Origin: RUG14871 sp045539425
GTDB lineage: Bacteria; Bacillota_I; Bacilli_A; Erysipelotrichales; Erysipelotrichaceae
Direction of reading: 5' to 3'
Length of the DNA: 64,000 nt
Assembly: GCA_045539425.1 (NCBI GenBank)
Contig: JAZQFH010000021.1
Coordinates: forward strand, 1-64,000
In this document: positions 48,373 to 57,560 of the stretch, piece after piece
How positions within the stretch are numbered: the stretch's first letter is position 1
How the letters are laid out: the number at the start of each line of letters is the position of its first letter
Program-made: the position numbers and the translations under genes
The notes under the pieces: model-generated
What the model saw: the letters and a program-made list of their open reading frames with translations, nothing else
What the model was told of the DNA's origin: nothing
Database searches by the model: none

Positions 48373-50132
48373 ACAGAGAATACCTGGAAGCGAAACTGAG
48401 TGCTTTGCCGGAGGAACCGGGCTCATACCAGATGAAGGATAAGAGCGGGACCATCATCTATGTCGGCAAGGCCAAAAACCTGAAGAACAGAGTACGGCAG
48501 TATTTTACCGGGTCGCATGACAACAAGACGACCAAGATGGTAAGCAACATTGCCGATTTTGACTATGTCGTCACCAAGACGGAAAAGGAAGCGCTGGTGC
48601 TGGAAATCAATCTGATCAAGCAGTACACCCCGCGCTTCAATATCCAGTTCATGGATGATAAGACCTATCCTTACATCAAGCTGTCTTCCGATGACTTCCC
48701 GACACTGAAAACGGTGCGGGAGCGCAAAAGGGACCGCATGGCGCACTACTTCGGACCGTATCCGGATGTGACCAGCGCCAAAGAGACGATCACGCTATTG
48801 AATCAGATCTATCCCTTCCGCAAGTGCAACAAGATGGGAAAGAAGCTCTGCCTCTATTACCATCTCGGCGAATGCCAGGGGCCTTGCGTGGGTCTTGTTT
48901 CCAAGGAAGAGTATGAAGAGATGACCAGGCGTGCCTTGCGCTTCCTGCGCGGCGACACGCAGGATGTCATTAAGGAACTCAGCGCAAAGCGCGATGAGTT
49001 CAGCATGGCACTGGAGTTTGAAAAGGCGAAAGAGGTGCAGGAAACAATCGACGCCATTAACCGCACCATTGCCAAGCAGCAGGTACAGGTCAATAACAAC
49101 GCTTCCCAGGATGTGTGGAGTTATATCGTGGAGAAGGGATACGTTTCCATTTCCCTGTTACTCATACGGGAAGGGAAGCTGGCCAAGAAAATTTCGCATC
49201 TGGATGCTCTGTACGATGATGAGCCGATGGATATGGTCATCAGCTATATGGCACTCTACTATGAGAGCCACGAGATTCCAAAGGAGATCCTCATACCGCA
49301 GGACTTTGATACATCCTCATTAAAAGATGAAGTGGAAGAGCGCATCTTCCGCCCGCAGAAGGGACATAAGGATAAGCTTCTGGAAATGGCGGAGATGAAT
49401 GCGAAGGAGTATCTGAACCGCCACTTCACGGTAGTAAACAAGATGGATGAAGACGGGGAAGCCGCCATGAACGAACTCAATGAGATCGTCGGCAAACCGG
49501 TCCACCGCATCGAACTGTTCGATAACAGCCATATCAGCGGCAGCAATGCGGTCGCCGGCATGGTGGTATACAAAGACGGCAAACCTTCGAAAAAGGATTA
49601 CCGCAAATACAACGTGCATAACGGAGCGGATGATCTCAGCAACATGCGCGAAGTCATCTACCGCCGATACTTCCGCGTCTTAAAGGATCAGCTGGAGCGG
49701 CCGGATTTACTGATCGTCGACGGCGGCGATCTGCAGATCCAGGTGGCAAAGGAGATTCTGGACTCGCTGTATATGAGTGATACGATTTCCATCTACGGCT
49801 TAGTGAAGGATGACAACCACGACACCAGCGATTTAATGGACTCTGACGGCAACCGCCTCCATCTGCGCAAGGATTCGCCATTATTCTATCTGTTGACCCG
49901 GATGCAGGATGAGGTGCACCGCTTTGCGATTACCTATCACCGTGAAAAGCGCTCCAAGAGTCAGGTGGCAAGTGCATTACTCGAGATTGAAGGCATCGGG
50001 GAGACAAGAAGAAAACTGTTATTAAAGAAGTTCGGCTCTTTCGCCAGAATCAAAGAGGCAACTCTCGAGGAACTCTCTGAGGTCATTCCGAAAGATGTCG
50101 CGCAAAAGGTTTATCAAACCTTCCATTCGTGA
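48369..50132 (+). CDS. uvrC: Excinuclease ABC subunit C
   Basis: 587 residues. N-terminal GIY-YIG nuclease (EEPGSYQMKDKSGTIIYVGKAKNLKNRVRQYF), zinc-type cysteine cluster (CNKMGKKLCLYYHLGECQGPC), UVR motif (SMALEFEKAKEVQETIDAI), the RNase H-like second nuclease (IELFDNSHISGSNAVAGMVVY, LLIVDGGDLQI) and the helix-hairpin-helix end (IEGIGETRRKLLLKKFGS). It makes both incisions in nucleotide excision repair with UvrAB. ATGA overlap with mutS2. Confidence 0.97.
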   Translation: MNREYLEAKLSALPEEPGSYQMKDKSGTIIYVGKAKNLKNRVRQYFTGSHDNKTTKMVSNIADFDYVVTKTEKEALVLEINLIKQYTPRFNIQFMDDKTYPYIKLSSDDFPTLKTVRERKRDRMAHYFGPYPDVTSAKETITLLNQIYPFRKCNKMGKKLCLYYHLGECQGPCVGLVSKEEYEEMTRRALRFLRGDTQDVIKELSAKRDEFSMALEFEKAKEVQETIDAINRTIAKQQVQVNNNASQDVWSYIVEKGYVSISLLLIREGKLAKKISHLDALYDDEPMDMVISYMALYYESHEIPKEILIPQDFDTSSLKDEVEERIFRPQKGHKDKLLEMAEMNAKEYLNRHFTVVNKMDEDGEAAMNELNEIVGKPVHRIELFDNSHISGSNAVAGMVVYKDGKPSKKDYRKYNVHNGADDLSNMREVIYRRYFRVLKDQLERPDLLIVDGGDLQIQVAKEILDSLYMSDTISIYGLVKDDNHDTSDLMDSDGNRLHLRKDSPLFYLLTRMQDEVHRFAITYHREKRSKSQVASALLEIEGIGETRRKLLLKKFGSFARIKEATLEELSEVIPKDVAQKVYQTFHS

Positions 50133-50157
50133 TAAAATAAACCATTGAGTAAAGGCC

Positions 50158-51048
50158 ATGAAAGAAAAGAGGATCCTGTTCATCCTGTGCGTCTTACTGA
50201 TCGCACTGATCTGTTTTGTCCACATGAATCGTTCTTACGATCCTTTAAGCAGGTATCCGTATACGCTGACACCTGCCCAGCACGACACGATTGTGAAGAA
50301 ACTGGACGATGAGGCGGTGGAATACATCATTGAGTATGCCATTCAGCCGGAGTATTTCATGGACTATATCAACTGCAACCGCTTTACGATCTACCGCATC
50401 ATGGAGTATAACAACATCCATGCCAATGTTCCGTCATTGACCAATCAGCAGGTCGTGGATTACTACCACACGATGGAACGTCTGTGGGGAGCAGATGTCC
50501 ATGCGGAACTCAAGGACAGCTATTATGTCCATGAGATTCTGGACTACTACCGTGATTATCCGGATGCTCCGACACTCATCAAGGATGCGGCAAACTATGA
50601 AACGTATGTGGATGCAGCGCATCCGGTCGGCTACTATGTTCCGAAGGATCTCGTCATGCTGGAAACAGGGTATGGCGAACCAATCGAACTGAGATCGGAA
50701 GCAGCTGCGGAACTGGATAGGATGTTACGGGCGATGGAAGCGGATGAGAGCGTAACGGATCTGGACGGATTCAGGATCCTGCAGGGATATCTTTCCTTCC
50801 AGACATTATATGAAATGAATCAGGAGAACCGGCCGGGAACCATTGATTACCAGCTCGGGCTTTCCTTTGTCTTTGACATGGAGAACGGATTATCCGACTC
50901 CAAGGTCTATTACTGGATGCTGGCACATGCCTATGAATACGGCTTTGCCCAGTACAGTAAGGAAGAACCGTATCACTTCCGCTATTGCGGCGTGGAGATG
51001 GCAACACGGGTACACAGAGCCTTAAAAACTTTCAGGGAATCGGTATGA
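50158..51048 (+). CDS. M15 (VanY-like) carboxypeptidase homologue, probably inactive
   Basis: 296 residues with an N-terminal membrane anchor (RILFILCVLLIALICFV). The C-terminal half resembles D-Ala-D-Ala carboxypeptidases of family M15B: FRILQGYLSFQTL for the SGYRSxxxQ region, PGTIDYQLGLSFV for PGxSEHQTGLAxD, and EEPYHFRYCG for EPWHFRY. At the SxHxxGxxxD zinc site both the His and the Asp are replaced (Tyr and Val), while Glu and His of the EPxHFRY motif remain. It likely binds wall peptide without cutting it. The position before murI supports a peptidoglycan role. Confidence 0.75.
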   Translation: MKEKRILFILCVLLIALICFVHMNRSYDPLSRYPYTLTPAQHDTIVKKLDDEAVEYIIEYAIQPEYFMDYINCNRFTIYRIMEYNNIHANVPSLTNQQVVDYYHTMERLWGADVHAELKDSYYVHEILDYYRDYPDAPTLIKDAANYETYVDAAHPVGYYVPKDLVMLETGYGEPIELRSEAAAELDRMLRAMEADESVTDLDGFRILQGYLSFQTLYEMNQENRPGTIDYQLGLSFVFDMENGLSDSKVYYWMLAHAYEYGFAQYSKEEPYHFRYCGVEMATRVHRALKTFRESV

Positions 51049-51782
51049 GCAGAATTGGAATCTTTGACTCCGGACTCGGAGGCTACCATATTTATCACAG
51101 TATCAAAGAGGCGTATCCGAAACAGGATATCGTCTTTTTCGCTGATCAGGCCAATGTTCCTTACGGCAACAAGAGCAAAGAGGAACTGCAGCAGATCTTT
51201 GCGCAGAACATGCGCTTTTTCCGCTCGCAGAAAATCCGCACGGTCATCATCGGCTGCAATACGATGAGCTCCATGCATCCGCAGGTGGAAGGGATGCGCT
51301 TAGTCAACATCATCGATGTGACCGCCAAAGAAGTCCATGCGAAAAAACTTCTTGTTCTGGCAACCTGCTTTACGGCCAACAGCCATGCCTACCGCGACGC
51401 TTTGCCGTCATCCGAAGTCATTGAGATCGGCTTTGAGAATCTGGCAAGGCTGATTGAAGAAGGGGCAAGTGATGAAGCAATTTACGAAGAGATTGATTCA
51501 AAGCTCTCTGCCTATAAGGGCAGCCATATCCCGGCACTTTTGGCCTGTACGCATTATCCGCTGGTGAAAGACATCATTGAGGATTACCTGCAGGCGGAGA
51601 CCTACGATTCGGCCAATGCCGTTATAAAAGAAAAGATTTATACGGAGGGTGAGGGGACTTCAGTGTTCTTCGCTTCCGGAGATACAGAGAAATTTGATGA
51701 AAAAGTGGAACGCATTTTTAAAGAGCATATTCAGAGCGAGAGAGTCAGAGGAGAAGCAGATGTACTTTGTTGTAACAAGTGA
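51045..51782 (+). CDS. murI: Glutamate racemase
   Basis: 245 residues from the ATG at 51045 (ATGA overlap with the previous gene). IGIFDSGLGGYHIYHSI is the family start; the two catalytic cysteines are in IIGCNTMSSM and LLACTHYPL. It makes D-glutamate for peptidoglycan. Its stop lies 23 bases inside the yfcE-type gene. Confidence 0.93.
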   Translation: MSRIGIFDSGLGGYHIYHSIKEAYPKQDIVFFADQANVPYGNKSKEELQQIFAQNMRFFRSQKIRTVIIGCNTMSSMHPQVEGMRLVNIIDVTAKEVHAKKLLVLATCFTANSHAYRDALPSSEVIEIGFENLARLIEEGASDEAIYEEIDSKLSAYKGSHIPALLACTHYPLVKDIIEDYLQAETYDSANAVIKEKIYTEGEGTSVFFASGDTEKFDEKVERIFKEHIQSERVRGEADVLCCNK

Positions 51783-52230
51783 TAATCACGGAAACAGTGA
51801 AGTATTAAAAAAGATCCGCAAGCGTCATCCCGATGCAGTCGCCTATCTGCACTGCGGAGACTCCGAGCTTCCTTTAGAAGAGATGGACGGCTGGGCGAGT
51901 GTACGCGGTAATACTGACTACTATCCGGGATATGAGAATCAGCGCGTTGTAAAGATCAACGATTCCCTCAGCGTCTTTCTGATTCACTCCAACCGCCAGT
52001 CGTTTGAGAGACTAAAGAATCTGACGCGTTTAGCAAAAGAAAACAACTGTCAGATCGTCTGTTACGGGCATACCCATGTCTTTGCGGTGGATGAGAAGGA
52101 CGGGATCACGCTGATTAATCCGGGCTCTCTCTTTTATAACCGCGACCGCTCACCGATCAGCTATGCACTCGTGTATTTCAGTGAGTTCAGTAACGCGGTC
52201 ACGGTAAAAAGAATGGAAGTGGGAAAGTGA
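51760..52230 (+). CDS. YfcE/MJ0936-type metallophosphoesterase
   Basis: 156 residues from the ATG at 51760, chosen because GAGGAG is 5-10 bases upstream and the fold starts there: FVVTSDNHGN, LHCGDSE, VRGNTDYY, CYGHTHVF and NPGSLF give the metal-binding residues of the phosphodiesterase family. Probably a Mn-dependent phosphodiesterase on small substrates. Overlaps murI. Confidence 0.9.
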   Translation: MYFVVTSDNHGNSEVLKKIRKRHPDAVAYLHCGDSELPLEEMDGWASVRGNTDYYPGYENQRVVKINDSLSVFLIHSNRQSFERLKNLTRLAKENNCQIVCYGHTHVFAVDEKDGITLINPGSLFYNRDRSPISYALVYFSEFSNAVTVKRMEVGK

Positions 52231-52760
52231 AGTTATTTTCGAAACTGGACGCAAAATACGGCGACAGCGGTGTATGGCAGTTTATAAAGTTCAATCTGAT
52301 CAGCTGTACGGTATCGCTGCTTCAGTTTGCCCTTGCCAATCTCCTGCCGCTTTTTTTTGACGGTCTGCGTGCACCCTTACCCGTCTTTTTAAGGGGAATT
52401 TTCTCAAAGGAAGTGCTGAATTTAGAGGAAGGCATCTACGTGATCAACGGTGTGGTCAGCTGGGGCTATGTGCTCCCGTTTTTCCTCTCCAATCTGATTG
52501 CGAATATCTACGGCTATTTCATTAACCGTACCACCACCTTCCGCTCCACAAGCAAGCCGTACTCCTTACCGGTTTACTTTATTGTCTTAATTCTTTTGAT
52601 TCTCTTTACCACATGGGTGCAGGGAATCCTGAACAGTTATTTTGTCTCGCTTGGCTGGAAGACGCTCAGCAGGACCTTAGCGGCATCGTGTGCCGGATGG
52701 ATCCAGCTCTTTGTACTCTTCCCGCTGGAAAAATTTGTATTATTCGAAAAAGAGGACTAA
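52227..52760 (+). CDS. GtrA-like membrane protein
   Basis: 177 residues, GTG start in a GTGA overlap with the previous gene. About four membrane segments; WQFIKFNLISCTVSLLQFALANLL and FFLSNLIANIYGYFINRTTTFRS match the GtrA family, whose members help to flip lipid-linked sugars for cell-surface glycan modification. The glycosyltransferase encoded 3 bases downstream fits this. Confidence 0.78.
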   Translation: MKLFSKLDAKYGDSGVWQFIKFNLISCTVSLLQFALANLLPLFFDGLRAPLPVFLRGIFSKEVLNLEEGIYVINGVVSWGYVLPFFLSNLIANIYGYFINRTTTFRSTSKPYSLPVYFIVLILLILFTTWVQGILNSYFVSLGWKTLSRTLAASCAGWIQLFVLFPLEKFVLFEKED

Positions 52761-52763
52761 GTT

Positions 52764-54074
52764 ATGAAAACAGTCACAGTCATTGTACCGGTCTATAATG
52801 CCGAAAAGGGGCTCTCCCGCTGTATTGAATCCATTCTGTCACAGGATTACCGTGAGATTGAGCTGCTTCTGATCAATGACGGAAGCAAGGACTCCTCAAA
52901 GGAGATTATGGATTCCTATGCGGTAAAAGACAGCCGCGTACGCTGCATTCATAAAGAGAACGAAGGCGTCTCCGCCACGCGCAACCGTGGCATAGAGGAG
53001 GCAAAAGGGGATTACATCCAGTTTGTGGATGCCGATGATTTCCTGCCGTATGAGTCAATCAAGCTATTGGTACGCCAGATGGAAGATGATGAGACGGATT
53101 TAGTTGTCGGAGACTTTTACCGCGTGGTCAATGACACCGTCACAAAGAAGGGCTCCATTGCCAAGGGAGGAATCTATGAGACGCGCGAATATGCGGATAA
53201 GATGTTACTGACGCCGGCCGACTTCTACTACGGTGTCTTATGGAACAAGCTCTACCGCAGGGATCTGATTGAGAAGTATCACATCCGCATGGATGAGAAG
53301 ATCAGCTATTCCGAAGACATGATCTTCAATCTGGAATATCTGCTCCATGTACAGACAATCAGCATCCTGAAAGTGCCGGTCTACTACTACGTCAAAACGG
53401 AAGGCTCCTTAGTCGATCAGAACATGTCGCTTTCCAGCATCATCAAGATGAAGAGCAGCGTCATCGGCTACTACAACAACTTCTATAAACATATTCTGGA
53501 TGAGGATGACTACGAAGAGAGACGCCCGATCATCTACGGCTATCTCTTATCCTTCTCCACAGACGGCTTCTCCGTCCCGATTCTTTCCGACAGCAAGCCT
53601 CTGGGCAAGGAGCGGGGGTATCTGCCGGAAGAGAGCACGGAGCTTTCCTCTTCCTTTATCTCCTACAGCTATCTTTCCTCAACCCTGACGGGGAGGTATC
53701 TGAATACGCTTGCCAGCAAGTATGCGCTGGACTTAAGGCAGATGAAGATCCTTTATCTTCTTTATTTGAAGAATGCCGCAACCACGGTGGAAGACTTGGC
53801 AGCGTATCTTTCCGAAGGGAAGATGGATGTGCTCTTAGCCGTTCCAAAGCTGCTCAGCAGCCGCTACATCAAGCTGGAAGTGGAGAATCTTTTAGAGGAA
53901 AACGGGACCCGCTATTCTCTGATAAAAGAGAATGAAGAGCTCTTACGGGACTTAAGGGCAGTCGGTGAGGATTATGCCTCCGTCGCCTTTGAAGGCTTTT
54001 CTGAGGAAGAAAAAGAAGCGTACCAGAGGGCAGAGAAAAAGATTGCGGAAAACTTGAGAAATGCACTGAAATAG
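52764..54074 (+). CDS. Family 2 glycosyltransferase
   Basis: 436 residues. GT2 domain: VTVIVPVYNAEKGLSRCIESILSQ, LLINDGSKDSS, ATRNRGIEEAKGDYIQFVDADDFL (the DxD metal site), NKLYRRDLI and SEDMIFNLEYL. The C-terminal ~200 residues are helical and not recognised. Last gene of the cvpA operon; together with the GtrA-like protein it likely decorates a wall polymer, possibly the one bound by the SLH proteins (inference). Confidence 0.88.
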   Translation: MKTVTVIVPVYNAEKGLSRCIESILSQDYREIELLLINDGSKDSSKEIMDSYAVKDSRVRCIHKENEGVSATRNRGIEEAKGDYIQFVDADDFLPYESIKLLVRQMEDDETDLVVGDFYRVVNDTVTKKGSIAKGGIYETREYADKMLLTPADFYYGVLWNKLYRRDLIEKYHIRMDEKISYSEDMIFNLEYLLHVQTISILKVPVYYYVKTEGSLVDQNMSLSSIIKMKSSVIGYYNNFYKHILDEDDYEERRPIIYGYLLSFSTDGFSVPILSDSKPLGKERGYLPEESTELSSSFISYSYLSSTLTGRYLNTLASKYALDLRQMKILYLLYLKNAATTVEDLAAYLSEGKMDVLLAVPKLLSSRYIKLEVENLLEENGTRYSLIKENEELLRDLRAVGEDYASVAFEGFSEEEKEAYQRAEKKIAENLRNALK

Positions 54075-54095
54075 AGACGAAAGTCTCTATTTTTA
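54071..54095 (+). terminator. Rho-independent terminator of the cvpA-GT2 operon
   Basis: 8-bp stem ATAGAGAC / GTCTCTAT with a GAAA tetraloop and TTTTA; the stop codon TAG is part of the left arm. Confidence 0.85.
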
Positions 54096-54110
54096 TATGG
54101 GAAAATAACA

Positions 54111-54140
54111 GAAAAGGGGACCGGTTTTACCCGGTCCCCT
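54111..54140 (-). terminator. Terminator of the tRNA-Arg gene
   Basis: Read on the minus strand, AGGGGACCGG / CCGGTCCCCT (perfect 10-bp stem, 6-base loop) followed by TTTCTGTT, 13 bases past the tRNA 3' end. Confidence 0.85.
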
Positions 54141-54153
54141 GCTAGATACAAGA

Positions 54154-54230
54154 TGGCGTCCACGGAGGGACTCGAACCCGCGACCCTGCGCTTAGAAGGC
54201 GCATGCTCTATCCAGCTGAGCTACGTAGAC
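54154..54230 (-). tRNA. tRNA-Arg (anticodon TCT)
   Basis: 77-nt cloverleaf on the minus strand. Acceptor GTCTACG pairs with CGTGGAC (one G-T), D-arm AGCTCAGCTGGATAGAGC, anticodon arm GCGCCTTCTAAGCGC with loop anticodon TCT, T-arm GCGGGTTCGAGTCCC, discriminator G and encoded CCA. It reads AGA/AGG arginine codons. Confidence 0.97.
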
Positions 54231-54243
54231 ACATTGCTCAATT

Positions 54244-54272
54244 ATATTATCATTATTAAATCGATAATTCAA
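54244..54272 (-). promoter_or_regulatory. Promoter of tRNA-Arg
   Basis: On the minus strand TTGAAT, 17-bp spacer, TAATAT, then about 13 bases to the mature 5' end. Confidence 0.6.
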
Positions 54273-54300
54273 GGTTATTTTAAAAAAAAGGGGAGTTTGC

Positions 54301-54306
54301 TATAAT
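54301..54306 (+). promoter_or_regulatory. Candidate -10 (TATAAT) of lepA
   Basis: TATAAT 20 bases before the ATG; TTTTAA at 17-bp spacing is a poor -35. AGGAG at 54316-54320 is the SD. Confidence 0.5.
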
Positions 54307-54326
54307 ATACAAGTCAGGAGAAAACC

Positions 54327-56129
54327 ATGGATCAGAACTACATTCGTAACTTCTCAATCATCGCTCATATCGACCACGGAAAGAGTACTCTGGCGGACCG
54401 GATCCTCGAATTAACGGAGACGGTAAAGAAGAGAGACATGGTCGCCCAGGTCTTGGATACACTGGATCTGGAGAGGGAAAGAGGCATCACCATCAAGCTG
54501 AATGCCGTTCAGCTGAAATATCATGCGGACAACGGTCATGACTATATTTTTCATTTGATCGATACCCCGGGGCATGTGGACTTTACCTATGAAGTTTCCC
54601 GTTCCTTAGCCGCATGTGAAGGTGCCGTTTTAGTGGTGGATGCCACTCAGGGCATTGAAGCGCAGACGCTCGCCAACGTCTACCTGGCGCTGGATAATGA
54701 CCTGGAGATCATTCCGGTCATCAACAAGATTGATCTTCCGAGCGCGGATGCGGAACGCACGATCCATGAAATTGAAAATGTTATTGGTTTATATGCCGAA
54801 GATGCTCCGCAAATCAGTGCAAAAAACGGTACAAACGTCAAACAGGTGCTCGAATATATCGTAGAACGCGTCCCGGCTCCGCACGGAGATCCGGATGCAC
54901 CGCTCAAGGCACTGGTCTTTGACTCCTATTATGATTCCTATCGCGGCGTCATTGCTTTGGTCCGCATTAAGGATGGAAGCGTAAAGGTCGGCGACTACAT
55001 CCGCTTAATGTCCACCGGTGCGGAATACCTGGTGACGGAAGTCGGTGTCTCGCAGGTCAATGAAGTCAAAAAGGACCGCCTGGAATGCGGTGAGGTCGGC
55101 TGGATCGCCGCCAGCATCAAATCCATTCAGGATCTGCATGTCGGTGATACGATCACGCTGCGGGACAATCCTGCCAAAGAACCGTTACCGGGCTACCGCA
55201 AGATCAACTCGATGGTCTACTGCGGTTTCTATCCGGTCGATGCGGCAAGATACGAAGACTTGAAGGATGCTCTGGGACGCTTACAGCTCAACGATGCTTC
55301 CTTACATTTTGAAGCGGAGACATCACAGGCATTGGGCTTCGGCTTCCGCTGCGGCTTCTTGGGATTGTTACACATGGATGTCGTACAGGAGCGGCTGGAG
55401 CGCGAATACAATCTGAACCTGATTGCCACGGCACCGTCCGTCATCTATAACGTCTACTTAACAGACGGCACAATGGTACCGGTGGATAACCCGGCACATC
55501 TGCCGGATCCCAGCAAGATCGACCACATGGAAGAGCCGATGGTTAAGGCAACCATCATGGTACCGAAGGAATATGTCGGACCGGTCATGGAGCTTTCCAA
55601 CAACAAGCGCGGCATCTATCAGGATATGGTCTATATCGATGATAGCCGTGTCAGCCTGGTTTATCTCTTACCGCTGGCGGAAATCGTTTACGATTACTTT
55701 GATAAGCTGAAATCCTGCACCAAGGGCTATGCATCATTGGACTATGAACTGGCGGATTATCAGCGAGGCGATCTTGTGAAGATGGACATCCTGCTGAACG
55801 GAGAAGTCATCGATGCCCTGAGCGTGATCGTTCACAGGGATCAGGCCTATAACCGCGGCAGTCTGATCACAAGAAAACTGAAGGATCTGCTTCCGAAACA
55901 GCAGTTCGAGATTCCGGTACAGGCAGCGGTCGGATCGAAGATCATTGCCCGCACCAATATCAAATCACTGCGCAAGGACGTCTTGGCCAAGTGCTACGGC
56001 GGTGACGTCTCGCGTAAGAAGAAGCTTTTGGAAAAACAGAAAGAGGGAAAGAAACGGATGAAAGCCGTGGGAAGTGTTGAAATCCCGCAGGAAGCTTTCA
56101 TGGCTGTTCTTGCCCGCGACGAGAATTAA
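54327..56129 (+). CDS. lepA: Elongation factor 4 (LepA)
   Basis: 600 residues, standard length. GTPase motifs AHIDHGKSTL, RERGITIK, DTPGHVDF, NKID; then the EF-G-like domains and the LepA-specific C-terminus (KSLRKDVLAKCYGGDVSRKKKLLEKQKEGKKRMKAVG, IPQEAFMAVL). It binds stalled or assembling ribosomes. A short terminator follows. Confidence 0.98.
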   Translation: MDQNYIRNFSIIAHIDHGKSTLADRILELTETVKKRDMVAQVLDTLDLERERGITIKLNAVQLKYHADNGHDYIFHLIDTPGHVDFTYEVSRSLAACEGAVLVVDATQGIEAQTLANVYLALDNDLEIIPVINKIDLPSADAERTIHEIENVIGLYAEDAPQISAKNGTNVKQVLEYIVERVPAPHGDPDAPLKALVFDSYYDSYRGVIALVRIKDGSVKVGDYIRLMSTGAEYLVTEVGVSQVNEVKKDRLECGEVGWIAASIKSIQDLHVGDTITLRDNPAKEPLPGYRKINSMVYCGFYPVDAARYEDLKDALGRLQLNDASLHFEAETSQALGFGFRCGFLGLLHMDVVQERLEREYNLNLIATAPSVIYNVYLTDGTMVPVDNPAHLPDPSKIDHMEEPMVKATIMVPKEYVGPVMELSNNKRGIYQDMVYIDDSRVSLVYLLPLAEIVYDYFDKLKSCTKGYASLDYELADYQRGDLVKMDILLNGEVIDALSVIVHRDQAYNRGSLITRKLKDLLPKQQFEIPVQAAVGSKIIARTNIKSLRKDVLAKCYGGDVSRKKKLLEKQKEGKKRMKAVGSVEIPQEAFMAVLARDEN

Positions 56130-56132
56130 AAC

Positions 56133-56156
56133 AGAAGGTAGAAATACCTTCTTTGT
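56133..56156 (+). terminator. Short terminator-like hairpin
   Basis: 8-bp stem AGAAGGTA / TACCTTCT with a GAAA loop and only a short T tail; may allow read-through into the next genes. Confidence 0.5.
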
Positions 56157-56177
56157 GTAAGAAGGGGGTCAATTGTT

Positions 56178-56465
56178 ATGGATGATCTGGAACGGGACAT
56201 TCAGGCCATGCGTGTACATAAGGGCTGGGATAAGACGGATACGGATCCGATTCTGGCCAAGAGCGTGGTCATTGAAGCGGCAGAGCTTTTGGAATGCTAT
56301 CAGTGGGATGAAGTCAATGTCGACAAGGAAGCCGTCAAGAGCGAGCTTGCTGATGTTCTGATGTATGCCATCTCCTTATGCATGGACAACGGCTGGTACT
56401 ACAAGGATGTGGTACGGGCCAAATTTGCGGATGTGGACCGCCGTTATCCGGATCTGAATGAGTAG
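56178..56465 (+). CDS. MazG-like nucleotide pyrophosphohydrolase
   Basis: 95 residues. EAAELLECYQW and ELADVLMYAISLC give the E-x-x-E and E-x-x-D metal motifs of the MazG/NTP-PPase fold; the protein has the small size of single-domain house-cleaning enzymes that hydrolyse aberrant NTPs. Overlaps the next gene by 8 bases. SD region AGAAGGGGG. Confidence 0.85.
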   Translation: MDDLERDIQAMRVHKGWDKTDTDPILAKSVVIEAAELLECYQWDEVNVDKEAVKSELADVLMYAISLCMDNGWYYKDVVRAKFADVDRRYPDLNE

Positions 56466-57528
56466 GGCACTTTACGTTCATATTCCGTTCTGTGCCTCCA
56501 TCTGCGCCTATTGCGACTTCTGCCGCGTCAAATATCATAATGGTCTGGCAGACCGCTATCTGGACGCGCTGGAAAACGAACTCGGACGCATCACGGATCC
56601 GCACTTTCATACGGTTTACATTGGCGGAGGAACGCCATCCGCGCTTTCCCTAAAGCAATTGGAAAGTCTCTTCCGGATGCTTGCGCCTTATTTACATGAC
56701 GCAACGGAGATCACAATCGAAGTCAATCCGGAAACGCTGGATGAAGAAAAGGCGGCACTGTTTGAAAGAGCGGGGATTAACCGTGTATCTCTGGGAGTGC
56801 AGAGCTTTCAGCAGCGCTTACTGGACATTTGTGAGCGCAGACACACCAAAGCGGATGTGCTGAATGCACTGACTCTGTTACGGAAAGCCGGAATCCATAA
56901 TATCTCCCTGGATTTCATCTACGGACTTCCCACGCAGAAAAAGGAAGAATTTCTGGATGATATGGCTCAGGCAGTAGAGTGCGGCGTGCCGCATCTCTCG
57001 TTTTACATGCTGACGATTGAAGAGCACAGCGCCTTTGGCAGAAGAGGGATCAAGCCGCAGGAGGAGGAAGAGAGCGACGAAATGTATTTTGAGGCAATCG
57101 AATATCTCAAGGAAAACGGCTTTCACCAGTACGAGATTTCAAACTTTGCCTTAAAGGGATATGAATCCGAGCACAACAAGATCTACTGGCGCTATGAAGA
57201 CTATGAAGGTGTCGGCCTGGGTGCCAGCGGGAAAGTGGGCTCGATCCGTTATACCAATACCGGTAACTTCGCCGATTATTTTGAAGGAAAGTGGCGCGCG
57301 GAAGAGGTTACACTCAAGCAAAAAGACCTCTATTTTGAAACGGTCATGATGGGGCTGCGCCTGAAGGATGGCGTAGTGCTTGATCCGGATATCACCTCCT
57401 ATTACAGAGAAGTCATCGGCTCTTTGAAAGAGAAGGGACTGTTGACAGAAACAGACGGCAAGCTTGCCTGCTCAGAGCAGGGATATTACATTCTCAATGA
57501 TATCCTTTTCGAATTTTTGGAAGATTAG
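56458..57528 (+). CDS. hemW: HemW-like radical SAM protein
   Basis: 356 residues. YVHIPFCASICAYCDFCR has the radical SAM CxxxCxxC with the extra Cys seen in HemW; YIGGGTPSAL, EVNPETLDEEK, VSLGVQSFQ and SLDFIYGLPTQ follow. HemW is a heme chaperone related to anaerobic coproporphyrinogen oxidase; annotators often call it by that name. In a heme-poor anaerobe its job is uncertain. Translation is coupled to the MazG-like gene. Confidence 0.9.
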   Translation: MSRALYVHIPFCASICAYCDFCRVKYHNGLADRYLDALENELGRITDPHFHTVYIGGGTPSALSLKQLESLFRMLAPYLHDATEITIEVNPETLDEEKAALFERAGINRVSLGVQSFQQRLLDICERRHTKADVLNALTLLRKAGIHNISLDFIYGLPTQKKEEFLDDMAQAVECGVPHLSFYMLTIEEHSAFGRRGIKPQEEEESDEMYFEAIEYLKENGFHQYEISNFALKGYESEHNKIYWRYEDYEGVGLGASGKVGSIRYTNTGNFADYFEGKWRAEEVTLKQKDLYFETVMMGLRLKDGVVLDPDITSYYREVIGSLKEKGLLTETDGKLACSEQGYYILNDILFEFLED

Positions 57529-57560
57529 AAAGAATCCCGCCATGCGGGTTGGTAATTAGT

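Noticed and set aside
57529..57560. T-box or attenuator upstream of asnA
   Set aside because: Only a 5-bp stem in about 30 bases; too short for a T-box and without a specifier loop or anti-terminator.
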